From positions 25,389,705 to 25,453,704 of the forward strand of contig OW203769.1 in NCBI GenBank assembly GCA_934045905.1: a stretch of DNA of 64,000 nucleotides, given 5' to 3'. The stretch's first letter is position 1, and the number at the start of each line of letters is the position of its first letter. The DNA is from Leuctra nigra. Its lineage: Eukaryota > Arthropoda > Insecta > Plecoptera > Leuctridae. The notes beneath the pieces were generated by a model. That model was not told the DNA's origin. It made no database searches and saw only the letters and a list, made by a program, of their open reading frames with translations. Shown piece after piece: positions 35,164-47,204 of the stretch. Both the position numbers and the translations under genes were made by a program.

Positions 35164-36390
35164 TCGGTTAGTTAGGTCTGTTAGTTACACCTGGATATCT
35201 GGATATATCTATATTTATCTATATAGATATATCTGGATGACATATCGGGATTGTTGAGTCATCGTATAATCGATTTTACCACAGACAATATTTATGTGAA
35301 ACACATTCTACAAGTTTTATTGAATCTTATATTTCGAATGTATTATTTATGACACCCTATAGACGGGCTATGTTGTGTGAAGCAGCCGCATACGCTTCAT
35401 CAAGTTGCATTGCGAGTGATTGACATGTCTCTACACTGGAGCAAATCAACACCATGGGGCCAATATACTGAATCATGCAGATTGAATGTATACAGAATAT
35501 ATTATTTCTCGTATTGTTCAAGATATTTACATACAACTTGTAAAGTAGAAGTGTCACATTTTTATTTTGGAGTTTGGTGTAATTATTCAGTCATTGCAAT
35601 AATTAATTTGTATAAGGAAAATTGGATCAAATAAATATATATATACACATGAAGAGTTTTTTTTTCTCGCCGACTGTTTATTTTCATTTATTTCCTGCAT
35701 TTTAAATTTTTTGAACTATTCTATAAAAGAATTTAAATCAATCAATCTGTATAGGATTTAAATATTAGAAACAAGTTTGTCTGAAGCCATTATAATACAA
35801 TTTTGATCTGGGCCGCGCACTTGTTACATCACCAAAATTTTATCATTGATACTGTAATTGAATTAAATTGATTTTTTCGATTTAGTCCTTTCACCATTTC
35901 CAATTTTGCGTTGTAGACTTTATTTAGATTAGAAAATTCAAATTATAAAATATATTACAATTCTCTCAATTAATTTATAAAATGTAAATATTTATTTATG
36001 CATTTTTTTGGAAATTGAAAAAAAAATATTTTAATATCATTCAAACGAAATGTATCAAACTAAAATAGCAATTGATTTGAAAAAAAAATCATCCAGCTTA
36101 TTTCAGCCCTCCTCCTGCACTTGAATTAATGGTCCCCCTCTTCAGAACCTCGCCCCCGTTTCAATACATCTGCCAACCAGATTAGCATTGCGCTAAATGT
36201 ACAAAAAAACTAGTTTACAAATACAGCTTTTTGATTGGCGGTTCGTTTTTTTGAACATTCCACGCCCAACATAGATACTTGGGGAGTAGGATAATAATTT
36301 TGAAAATCTTTATTTTATAGTTACCAATATATTTTCTACTGATATATTTTCAATATTATAATTACTGCTTACGTCATTGTTAGACTTGTA

Positions 36391-36599
36391 CACTCGACAA
36401 TTCATAAAACGGTATTTGAACGAAACGGATTGGCTGCTGGTCAAGTTCATTGAAAATCAATCCTTGTTATTATCAATGAAATCAGAGCTCACCTACTAGG
36501 GGTAGATGACGAGTAAGTATAGACTTCATCAGATGATGCCATCACATTTTTTTCAGACAATCGATTTCTTTCAAATACCGTTTTATGAATTGTCGAGTG
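36391..36599. mobile_element. TA-flanked MITE, family A copy 2 (209 bp)
   Basis: Terminal inverted repeats CACTCGACAATTCATAAAAC... and ...GTTTTATGAATTGTCGAGTG are perfect over about 32 bp, ending CGGTATTTGAA on the left. TA duplications flank it. The interior shares GAAATCAGAGCTCACCTACT with 47531-47825. Confidence 0.9.
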
Positions 36600-37444
36600 T
36601 ACATATAATATTAATAAACAAGTTATAATATACCTACTGAGTTGAATGAACTTAGAAAAAGCTCTGTGTGATATTGGGTTACGTAACATTAATGGAACAA
36701 CGGCATTTTTTTTCAAGAAGTGTATAGAACTTGTCCATTGATTATTGAAACATTGTATTGTAGTTCATTGTTTTACATAAAACAATTTAATGTGATTTTT
36801 CTTTCCTCCCCTTTTCAATAAATTATCAAACTATTTTTTTGGCTTCCATAAATCGTCAGCCATCACTTATAAACAGCGTCTTGTGTAGTGATTTCTCTTC
36901 GGTTTGTTTGTTTGTTGTGCATTATGTTTTTGTCCTTGATGTGTAAAGATAACTTAAATTTTAAATTTTGTTTTATGATTTTAAGTCTCGCTTAAATGTG
37001 AATTATGTTCTAGGAAAACACTCAGTGTAACGCGTTGATGAGCGAGCACCGATACGCGCAATATCTCCAACCGAACACAATATACTCAATAAAAAAATTG
37101 TGTTCACCATTATACTGACCGATTTTCAATGCATCTTTCCATCTATGTATTATCTAGGTACTCTGAAACAATTGAATAAGATCATATACCATGAATTTTA
37201 TAATTTTTTATCACACTCTTCTGACAGAGATTTCAAACTCTTAAAATGTCAATAAGTCTGTAATTACTTGACTGATTTGTCTTAAAATGTGTAAAATGGG
37301 TATTCCACTTTCCCCGACAAAAGAGCCAAAAGAAATTTGTTCTGTCAAAATATCTTGCCTAAAGAATTGCGTGAATTATCACTACCACCTGTGTAAAAGC
37401 AGGTCATTTGCCATCAAAATGTTTATACCAATTAGTTATGTACC

Positions 37445-37540
37445 TCAGAGGTAGAAGGGCCGATGTCCATTTCAGTGGTTCTTGAGGTGACCTCAAAACC
37501 AGTAATTCTGCGGTCATATTTATAATTACACGCTAAAATT
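37445..37540 (+). repeat. GTACCTCAGAGGTAGAAGG repeat family, copy 1
   Basis: TACCTCAGAGGTAGAAGGGC, CGATGTCCATTTCAGTGG, TTCTTGAGGTGACCTCAAA and CAGTAATTCTGCGG occur in order. Shared with 38568-38640 (plus), and in reverse orientation with about 52865-52940 and 54030-54068. Confidence 0.65.
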
Positions 37541-37667
37541 TGTGCATAGATGAACTTTTTTCGGTGTATAATTGTAGGTATAAAATATAATTTATTCGTG
37601 AAATTTGAGATGGCTTATTAAAGTTTGACACAGACAGTGGGAATACATTGTCTGATATCTGGTTTTG

Positions 37668-37774
37668 GGAAGGGATGTGCGTTGTGAAAAATATCTGATC
37701 TTGCCCGGCAAGTGAGAGGTCCTGGGTTCGAGCCCCGGTTCGGTCGGATATTTTTCACAACGCACATCCCTTCC
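37668..37774 (+). repeat. SINE family 1 core inside a perfect 28-bp inverted repeat
   Basis: Arms 37668-37695 and 37747-37774 are exact reverse complements. The 51-base loop holds GCCCGGCAAGTGAGAGGTCC and GGGTTCGAGCCCCGGTT, which are the anticodon-arm and T-arm portion of family 1. The A box is missing. Confidence 0.75.
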
Positions 37775-38069
37775 TATCATCCTGACTCCATGGAAGTTTT
37801 CCACAGAAACATTCTCATATCTGGTTTTACTTCAAATGAAAAATATTAGTTCACTTTAGGATTAATATAATTAACTTTTTCGCATGGCAAGTATGTCTCT
37901 TGGCATCTCTCTTGGCATTATACATGTATGTTTGATTAGTTATTTAAATACTGAGATGTAGTAGTACCTAATAGTAAAATTTATTTATAAAAAATTATAA
38001 TGTACATTCAAACTTATTTGATATCTTATTCCCTAGACTTTCTGAGATTGGATTCAAGGAATGGACCTA

Positions 38070-38091
38070 CCCCCCCCCCCCCCCCCCCCCC
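38070..38091 (+). repeat. Poly(C) tract, 22 bases
   Basis: An uninterrupted C run in AT-rich sequence, flanked by TGGACCTA and TCATCCACTC. Confidence 0.95.
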
Positions 38092-38567
38092 TCATCCACT
38101 CAAAAACCCACCCTGTAGTGTGCAAATCTCCGGCGTGTGCCAGACTCACTTCTCGCACAAAAGAAGCGGCTGCCAAATAAATTCAAGTTGTAAGCATCCA
38201 GATTGCAGTCGACATAAAAAAATATCATCGCACCTGCCCAATAGTTACTGTAAATTTAGTCATTTCTTAGAATCACGCTTAACAATATGTTATATCTAAG
38301 ACACTTGCCTTCCGGTTGAGTAACTTCACTATATTGTTAGAAATTAAGAAATGATTCAACTATTTCCGCTGCAGATGATTCAGCTGAACTTGCAAGGTGC
38401 CAGACCATCAGATGTGATGCATTACTTAATCTATTTTAAATTGTTGAGAGTGTGGAATTGTTAGGACAAGAGAGTTAATCTTTTTTGTGTATTAGTTATA
38501 ACGAGAGCGAATAATGTTCGGATAAAATTCGGAGGTATCGAAAGCATTTGGCGTTCAATTGATTCTG

Positions 38568-38940
38568 TACCTCAGAGGTAGAAGGCCCAATGTCCAATTC
38601 AGTGATTCTTGAGGCGAGCTCAAACCAGTTCAGTCATTCAGTCACATTTGTGAAACATTTGTGATTTTCTCTGTTAGTTTTTCATAATAATTGTTAATGC
38701 TTTTCTATTGTATTAAGGTTGTTTTTATATTTGCTATGTCCACTTGTGTAGTTGTACTCTGTTGGATGTATTATAAAAATAAATAAATAAATAAAAAAAT
38801 ATATAAATAAATAAAAGAGATATTTTGTAAGAGGACAAGAGGAAGAGAACAACATTATATTGATGACTTCATTCAAAGGGAAATTGACAAAGGACATCGG
38901 GGCTTCTACCTCTGTTGTATGTACAGAGTTATTAGAAAAT
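38568..38940. repeat. GTACCTCAGAGGTAGAAGG family, copy 2, with inverted end
   Basis: The left end TACCTCAGAGGTAGAAGGCC...AATGTCC is mirrored at about 38893-38935 by GGACATCGGGGCTTCTACCT...GTACA. The interior includes the end of a non-LTR-like 3' tail with (AAAT)n at about 38776-38815. It may be a DNA element carrying, or hit by, a retroelement tail. Confidence 0.5.
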
Positions 38941-39887
38941 ACTAAACTCGAAAAACGCATCTCTGTGTATACCTAACACTTTGATAAGCGAGCCTTCGTA
39001 ATTCATAACGCATGCGAATTAATTTAAGCGTGAAATTTGCTGTAGAGTATGGAAACAACTGTAAAGACAAAATCAAATGTGTAAAGGAGCAGTGAATATT
39101 TCTTAGATTTTTATTGAACAAATTTGACTAAATTTAAAAATATAAATATAAAATGTCAATATGAATGTCAATAAATATTCAAGTTATTTTCTCCGATGTG
39201 TCTGAATATGCACAAAATCAATCAAAATGTGTGTTATAATGAACATGTTGATCGTTCAAACGATTAATCACCACTTTTCAACCAATTAGCGGATCTTGTT
39301 AAAAAAAACTATTTATACCTACCGATCTTAGGACATTAGTGTGTGTGCAAAATTTCAGATTGATTGGTTAACCGGTGTGACCTTGACAATGCAAAAAGAA
39401 AACCAAACAAAAAACACAGATCTGTCACGTAAATATTTAAGAAATATTGTAAGGAGACTATTTTAAGGTACCAACTAAAGGAAAGTAGTACCAAACTCTC
39501 TTTTAAAAATATCTGCAGTATCAATATTTTATATTCAATATAAAAGTAAATTTTATTCAGGAGATGTACTAAGTTTCTTTCCATTGAGGTTGTGTTGAAA
39601 GATTGCAGTAAGGAGAGGATTCAGGAATTGCTAATTGATTATAAAGTTTTAAAAAAATCTTTAAATTCTTTACAACTATTATTAGCTGATTTATTGACTA
39701 AATGACAAAAAGTAAAATACACGAATAGCATCAATAATTAAATACTTAACTACTTCTTGTCATTGGAAGATATGCAACCGAGAATTCCGTTAAACATATT
39801 AAATATTATTATTATAATAATAGTTATATTTGATTGTTTTCCTTCACACTTAAAACGTATAAATCAGGTTTGAAAAGTGTATTGATT

Positions 39888-40445
39888 AAGGCTCATGCAC
39901 AATTGACATAACCCGCAGCCGCAACCCGTAAGCGCAACTGCGTGAAAAGTTGAAACCATGCATACCAATGCACCCGCGCACAATCGACATACCCGCAACA
40001 CGCAACCCGCAGCCGTAGCCCGTAGCCCGCAAGACTTGACCAAGATTCAACAATTTTACGTAAGCTACGTCAGGCCACGCCCACATTCTGACGGGCAGCC
40101 AATCAGAATGAGATAACAAAACCGGAAACGGAAATAGACAAATATCACAGGTTAAAATCAAAGTCAAACTAGCTTCTACTTACAACAGCATAACCTAACC
40201 CAGCCGTCAAAACTGTGTTGTCATTATTTTTCCTGGATTTTTCGTTCTTTTCTTGTTTATTTATGTCTGACGAAGAGGAAGCCGTGCCTTGCGAACAATG
40301 ATGCCGTGATGTGTGCGTCATATTTTTTCACTCTATATGCTTTGGTTTCTTTGGTCCGTAACTTCTTGGTTATGTCAATTGTGAACAGATAGTGATACGG
40401 GTTGCGTGTTGCGGCTGCGGGTTATGTCAATTGTGCATGGGCCTT
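39888..40445. mobile_element. Non-autonomous DNA transposon with 8-bp TSD, AAGGC termini (558 bp)
   Basis: The target duplication TATTGATT is exact at 39880-39887 and 40446-40453. Terminal repeats AAGGCTCATGCACAATTGAC and GTCAATTGTGCATGGGCCTT pair with one mismatch, and pairing continues through ATAACCCGCAGCCGCAAC. Additional CCCGCAGCCGTAGCCC repeats follow the left end. At 40264 an ATG opens a short acidic frame (MSDEEEAVPCEQ, then stop), possibly the relic of a transposase start. The superfamily is unclear: 8 bp fits hAT or P-like elements, but the termini are not CAGTG. Confidence 0.85.
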
Positions 40446-41727
40446 TATTGATTGATATTTTATTTACATGGGGTTCTCAACGTGCCCAAAGGGCGTTTTA
40501 GAAGTTTTATTTGATTTATAGGATTTCTATAAACTTATTCTAATTTTTTACTTATTTCTTTCTTGAATAAATATTGGTCTGAACAAATAGGTATACATTT
40601 CCCAGTAAATCTGTATTCAGTAATGGTTAAATTCTCTAGGTCGCCTGTATTAATGTGTGTAGTTCTTAGTAATATTACTTTTCTCATTTATTGTTGTACT
40701 CTTCATTTTTTTAAAGATCGCATTATTCATGAAAATCAGCTTCCTCTGTTCATCCCCCCCTCCCCTCCCCCTAGTGAGGCCAAAACCATGGGCAAGATAA
40801 TGAAATAGACTGAGATTTTATACGATATTCAGCAGATATGGTGGAGTTAGAAGGGGTGTCACTTTTAGCATTGACCACGTGTTAGCTTCATGGGGATGAT
40901 AAAGAGATTCCTGGATTCTGATTGGCTATCCAACTTTGTGTGTGACAAAACCACCCCTCTATACTCAATCATCCCCCAACCACCCCCCAGCAAGTCCACC
41001 CCATCTAAAAAACCTTCTTCCGATGACAGTAAAATTATTGATTGGAACGAGCTACATAAGAGTGCAGGTCCGCCATTATTGTATAATACATGGGATTATA
41101 CTTAACTTGAGTCTTCATCGTTTGGCGGAAACAACTATAGTTTACTCATTGAATTTATAGCATAACAGCAACAGATTTAAAATTAAAATTAATCACTCTA
41201 GAGATTTATATAAAAAAAGTATGTACACCTATACATATTATTTCTTCTTCAGATCTTATACTTACAGATTTACGATCTCTTCTGGCGGGTCTTTTTGTTT
41301 ACACGACGAGCAAATTTTTTGCAAGTCTAAGAATATGGATCTTATGGTGATTGATAAGGGTAGATATAGTTCCGAGTTCTAGCTCAAAGCCGCATGCGTA
41401 AAAACTTAATTTTATTAAGTTTTATTTTATGTTATTATTTTATTTTCTTCCTCTTTGTTAATCTTAACTTTTTGGGGGACAAAAAGCTGTGATTATTCAG
41501 TAGAACTCAATTTGCAATGGACATTTTAAACACAGTTTATCTCAAAACTTAGTGTTCTTTCAATATTAAATTTAAACAAAGTTTATCTTTGGCAATTTTG
41601 GAGATTGAAACAAGTTTTTAAAGTACTAGAATAATATTCTCAATAAAATTAACTCATAAAACGAAAATCTAATTTTTCACCATAAAGGGCACTTCACACC
41701 TAGTCTGTTATGTTCCGAATTAATTAC

Positions 41728-41885
41728 TATTATGATGAAGAAGAATGAATAACGACAGAAGGTGGGAAGCAAGCGGCCGTGGCCTAAGGGAAACTTTCCA
41801 TCATTTTGTTCCCGACTGAGGAACAGAAAGCCTCAGTCAGGAAGAACCTGAGGATTAAAGTCAAGGGCGTTATACGCCTGATCCA
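41728..41885 (-). repeat. tRNA-derived SINE family 2, copy 2 (degenerate)
   Basis: The minus strand shares TTCCTGACTGAGG, a CCTCAGTCGGGAAC block, GGCCACGGCCGCTTG and CCCACCTTCTGTCG with the copy at 2640-2900. The tRNA-like head is decayed here. Confidence 0.6.
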
Positions 41886-41971
41886 ACTTCTCCGACAAGC
41901 TTGTACAACTTACGGAATTCCATAAATTTGATAATATATTATTATAGCAATCTGTACCGGTACCTATTTCT

Positions 41972-41999
41972 GGGGGGGGGGGGGGGGGGGGGGGGGGGG
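41972..41999 (+). repeat. Poly(G) tract, 28 bases, abutting a retrotransposon fragment
   Basis: The run ends exactly where recognisable non-LTR coding sequence begins (42000). Confidence 0.95.
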
Positions 42000-43055
42000 A
42001 TCAAGGGGATCACTACCCTATTCCGCCTTCAGAAAAGTATGATTCGCTACATGGCGGGCATCCCATCAAGAGGTACATGCCGGGAGGCCTTTAAGAATGT
42101 AAAGATTCTGACGCTGCCGTGCATGTATAAGAGCCAACTCAAACCTATATGGAAGACACGACGAGGTACACAATCATGACACTAGAGGTGCCACCAAGAT
42201 TTCGTACTGGGATCCAATCAGTGTTGTGATTAGATAATTTTATTTTTATCTAGATAAAGATAAAGATAACCTGCCAAAAATTTGTCAAGAAAAGATAATA
42301 GATAAATTTCAAATAAATCATCTAGATAATAGATAAAGATAAAAAATATTTATCTAGATAATTGTAATAGATAATAGATAATTTTTTTACCAAATTCTTC
42401 TGTTCCCTAATTATTTTCGAATCCTAAATTCGGAATTCGAGTTTTTTTAAAATGGGGCCGTCAAAACAAGCCAATAACTAATGGACTAAACAAAGATGTT
42501 TTTCCTTTTTCATATCATCTGACATTTGGGGATCGTGCATGTTCATACACATTAATGCATTTTGAATTTTATATTTTTTTATCTAGATAATTGCCAATAG
42601 ATAACAATATTTTTATCTAGATAAAGATAAAGATAACCAATTATTTAATTATCTGGATAAGATAATAGATAAAAAATAATTATCAAGATAATTATCTAGT
42701 TAATTTGATCTAGATAAGTTACAACACTGGATCCAATACATGCCGGCGTAAAAATAAGTAACAGTCTACCTCGTGGTATAGCTGAAATGACGGACAGGGA
42801 CAATTTTAAATTATCTCTTAAGTCGTTTTTAATTAACAATTTGCTTTACTCTGTTGTCGAGTTTTTATCAAGACTAGACAAGTGATTTTGATGATTGTGA
42901 TCGTTTATTGATTAATTATCAATACTATTATTTAATATGTAGATAATTTATATGCTATTGAACTATACTTACCAGACAAGGTTTTTTATGTACTATACTA
43001 CATGTCCAAACTGTAATAAATAAATAAATAAATAAATAAATAAAAATAAATAATC
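42000..43055 (+). pseudogene. Non-LTR retrotransposon 3' fragment, interrupted by a hAT MITE
   Basis: The frame from 42000 reads LQKSMIRYMAGIPSRGTCRE, then AFKNVKILTLPCMY, which resembles the C-terminal region after the reverse transcriptase in many Jockey/RTE-type ORF2 proteins. After the hAT element, SNSLPRGIAEMTDRDNFKLS and LKSFLINNLLYSV continue the same protein tail (to about 42860). An untranslated tail ends in (TAAA)n at 43015-43052, the usual 3' end of such elements. The reverse transcriptase core itself is absent. Confidence 0.75.
42219..42729. mobile_element. hAT MITE with TATCTAGATAA-rich interior (511 bp)
   Basis: Exact 8-bp duplication GATCCAAT at 42211-42218 and 42730-42737. 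Ends CAGTGTTGTGATTAGATAA and TCTAGATAAGTTACAACACTG-type pair. The interior is repeats of ATCTAGATAA/GATAATAGATAA. It interrupts the retrotransposon fragment at 42000-43052. Confidence 0.92.
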
Positions 43056-43320
43056 CACAAAATAAGATCCATTTCCTATAAGTTTTAAAATTTTGAAAAG
43101 TCAAATTTGAAATCTGGTGAACCAAAAGGTTGAGTACTTTTGAACAATAATAACATATCCTAATAAATGTCGCCTTTTTATTTATATTCGATTTTTTATG
43201 TCGTGGACGTTTTCGGAACCATCGTCGTGAACGGCCCTTATCAGGGCCACCAGCACTTTCATCAGAACAAAACGTCACCACTGCCTGCCTTTTATTCTAT
43301 TTTCTTTCTATCAGCTCGTA

Positions 43321-43542
43321 TTGGAATTACTCGAAGCACCATGGATTGAACGCATCAAGAAGGCACTGCCTTTAAGACTCCAAGATGCTCACATAGTCAC
43401 GGCTTTCTGGAGTACGATGATAGAACAATGCAATAGAATCAGTCGTCCTTTGTCGCAGCAGCATTCGCACGCGACTCAAAATCTTACAGATATTTTGTCG
43501 TTTTCTGTCTATTATTTCCAGTTTTCTTATCTTACTTTATAA
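43321..43542 (+). pseudogene. Unidentified open frame between two transposons
   Basis: A 73-codon frame (MELLEAPWIERIKKALPLRL...) preceded by a pyrimidine tract and CAG at 43313-43315. G+C is higher than in the flanking DNA. It lies between the non-LTR tail and a hAT MITE. I do not recognise it; a fragment of another mobile element is the simplest reading. Confidence 0.25.
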
Positions 43543-43566
43543 CATTTTTCTTTCGCGAGGTGTAAT

Positions 43567-44326
43567 CAGTGTTGGGTAAGTTCCTTTTGAAAAGGAACTA
43601 GTTCCAGTTCCAAGTTCCTCGCCGAAAAAAGGAACTAGTTCCAGTTCCAGTTCCTTCAATAATGAAAGGAACTATTCCGTTCCTAGTTCCTTTTAGTTCC
43701 TTTTTAAAGAAGGTGTAATTTTAATTGGAACATTAAAAATTGCAATCTGCAAATTAAAAATTTAAAATTTAAAATCGACATCTATTTTTGTATTTTATTT
43801 TTTGGAAAAAAAAAACATTTTCCGTAAAATTGGGACTAATTTTTTGTAATTTTAAAAATCAAAGCATAAAAATCAGTGAATACTACCTAATTAAAAATCA
43901 CGAACTAAGGAATTTGGAATTACTATTAGGAATTTATTGGAAATTTGGATAGTGTAATTGTCATCTAGTAATGGAGTTCTTTGGTCTGAAGGGTTGGCCA
44001 CGCGACTACAGGTAGATAGATGTCCATTGTGTTAGGTGACGACTGGTTTGAGTTATTTTTAGATGCCAAATAGTTAGGGAGACATCTGACTGCTGACAGA
44101 AACAAATATGTGGCTTCTAGAAGAGTGCAGTTTTTCGGAGTTAAAATACAGTCAAGTTTTAAAAAAAAGGAACTTAGCAAAAATCGTTACAGTTCCTCAA
44201 AAAAAGGAACTAAACCGTTCCATAGTTCCTCCCTAGAAAAAAGGAACTAAGACGTTCCATAGTTCCTAAGAAAAGGAACTAGTTCCTAGGAACGGAACTA
44301 TTTCGTTCCGTTCCTACCCAACACTG
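43567..44326. mobile_element. hAT MITE with GGAACTAGTTCC arrays (760 bp)
   Basis: Exact 8-bp duplication GGTGTAAT at 43559-43566 and 44327-44334. Ends CAGTGTTGGGTAAGTTCC and GGAACG...TACCCAACACTG. Both subterminal regions are arrays of AAGGAACTAGTTCC, so each end folds on itself as well as with the other end. Confidence 0.93.
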
Positions 44327-44334
44327 GGTGTAAT

Positions 44335-47204
44335 ACAGAGTAATCGCAGAACTTCTCTTGCTTACAAACTGTGCTTCCTGTGCAATACGAAACTTATTGC
44401 ACAGTTTGACATGGTGGATTCTGAGTTAATTGGTTTTATTTCTTCTTGTAAGCGGTTGCTATAAAGGGGACTCGCAGACAAGATTTTACTAGTACACGGA
44501 TTTGCTAGTTGCACCTCCATTTGTTGTTTAATGAGTTGGTAGGGTTTGAAATTGAAAAGAAATACCAAGAAGAAATTGACCAAGAAATTGACCAAGGATT
44601 TTAATCAAGAATGATCCCCTTTTCTAAGTATAAAATATAATAAGTAGACGATAATAATAACAATAAGCTCGGGACGTTTTGTAATTGAACTATATCTTTT
44701 GGGAGTAAATTGTTGGTCCATTCTATCATGTATATTATAATTTCTTTAAAGTTGCTGCAGTTTGGTTATGATATGGTAATGATGTCTGATCGAAGCAATC
44801 ATGAAAAGGCAAAGTTTTCTCTAATGTTTAAAATTTTTAATATGGTTTATTGTTCTTTAAATTGTGATATAGTGCATGTTTAATTTGTATGACTTGTGAA
44901 ATATTTTTTATTCCTGGATCTTCATGTGAAAAAACGTAACAATCACTTTTAATGATACAGCTTCTGTGGAATTTTTTACAAAATACCTGTTGACTTGCTA
45001 TACTCTACCTGTGGGGCAATTGTATGCCGACTCAAAAATATAAATATGATAGATTTTATTTCTTATGGGAGAACCAAAACTCAATACAACATTTTAATCG
45101 GATAAAATCAAACAAATCAGTGATATACAAACACGCACATTGTTTACTAACATTTATATTTTTCCCGCAGAAGAGAATTTGATAGGTGGTATTCGAACAA
45201 ATAAGCGATATGTGATGGAGCCACTTCTGGCAGGAAACTTTTTAGGTGCACTTTTTTATTTTCAAATTAAATTTAGATTGAGTTACAAGTCTACTTTTTC
45301 AGCCATAACAAACAACTAAAGCAAATTTTATATCATTTATTTACATAAATAAACCCTTTATATCCTCCATTATGGATAGTACCAAAGAATCCACCAGAAG
45401 TCAGTCCTGTTCCTTATTTTCTCGAATAGATTCATGATATGTAAGGTATATTTTTTGAGTACACATCAGAACAAGCTGTTATTACAAAAGAGGTGTGTCT
45501 GGATATTTCACCACAGTTTGTATAAACCAAGTCAAGTTTTAAAATAAATTTTGGATTAATATTTGAGATTTCATGTGAATAGAATACATTTTATTGTATG
45601 ACATAATTATTCTTTAGTATTAATTTTAAATGAAATATTATACAGAATTCTGAGACCTTAAAAAAAACTTTGGTATACAAATATTTCTCAAAAGAAGCAC
45701 CCACGAACTCTACACCCCATCCAAAATTTACAAATAAAAACTCTATTACATTTTGACAAAACATTTCAACAGTAATAAATTCTAGTATTTGGAGCAGATG
45801 TAAACTTTGTTTTGTTCGCCATTCTGTGTGTAGTATTGTTATCAAGTTTTGCTACATGGCGTGTGCAGAGAAGGTGCAAAGCAGCCAGAGATTTGGTCGA
45901 CAATTTGATATGTTGAGGGGAAGGTCAGTTCACACTCACAGCATCAGTTAGGTACGAGACAGTGAATTATTTCAGATTCAATGCCTTTTTTAAATCTTGT
46001 GTCACTGGCTGGTGGCCATATTATCAAGCTGCACTTGGTATTTTTTATTTAAATTAGGTACTTATTTTTTTAGGAAATGCATCATTGATGCTTCATAAAA
46101 ATAAAAATATAAGAACTTTATAATAAATTTATGATTGTTAGTATTTCAAATAAGTAGGTAAATTTTTAAAACTGTTTAAAAACTGTTGCAATACTCAAAG
46201 AGTGTTGAATATTATCTTCAAACAAAGTAACATATTGATGGAGTGAAATGTTGATTATATTAATTACAATTTAGAAGTACACATAATTTTGATTATTGTA
46301 ATTTTTTCGAAACGATTTAATCCTACTTATCCATTATTTCAAGAAATTTTATATTTAATGTTGTTTTACAATTTATACACAACAGTTAGGTAATTTGTAT
46401 ATCAATTTTCCTCATTGCTCGTAACATTTCAGGAAAGTATTATCGCAACAGAAATTTAGCAAAGTCTGTATTGGCAGAACGTAGCCTATAGGTACTGTGA
46501 ACCGAACTTATTATGTAAAAGGTGGGTGTTCTACGACTGCTATGGTCAGCTGCTGATTTAGGGTCTGCATTTTGACCATTACAAGGGATGAGATTAGGGG
46601 AATGGGGGGGTCTTTTCAAAGTTCCAGGTGACAATAGGTTGATAATGCATCCCCCCCCCTTCTCCCTTACTGGACGTTCGAGGATTAGATTTTCTAGAGA
46701 CTTTTGTGTATTTTCGGAAATGTCATGTCCAGTAGGGATGTATAGGGTGATTCAAAAATGGTAAAGCTGGCACAGAAAAAAACAATTTTGCAGAATCAAG
46801 AGATTCATATTTTTTCGGTAAACAAATGTTAATATTTAAATATAATCAATGTTAATTGTGCTAAAATTTTATGACGTTTTCTCTTTGAACATGTTAGTAA
46901 TATTTGTCACACCGTGGAATTATTATTGTGATGTATGCTACTTTAGTCGTTGGCTAGAAGGACTGTTGTGGACATCATGCACCAATGATTGCAACAAACA
47001 AATGGCATATTATCATCTTACCGTCCCCCGAAACATAGACAAACAATACAGAGAGTTTCAAGGAAATTAATACTGTGAGGGAAGCTGCAATTATACTTGC
47101 TTAGTGTTAGATTCTTTGTAAGAAGATTCGCGCACCTTCTTTCATAAATTTATAGCAATATTTTGTGTTTTGTTGACAAAAGTAATTGATCTGGAGGTTG
47201 GTTG
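44335..47204. other. Intergenic stretch without a supported gene
   Basis: A strong acceptor-like TTTTTCCCGCAG at 45160-45171 is followed by a 47-codon open frame, but no matching donor or homology is seen. GGGTGATTCAAAAATGG at about 46745 resembles a transposon end without a partner. Nothing else is supported. Confidence 0.35.

Noticed and set aside
40890..41105. 71-codon frame with a Pro/Ser-rich middle
   Set aside because: No start context, no homology and low-complexity CCCC-rich sequence; not convincing as a gene.
45160..45320. Acceptor-like site followed by a 47-codon frame
   Set aside because: No donor, partner exon or homology was found; strong acceptor-like strings are expected by chance in pyrimidine-rich DNA.
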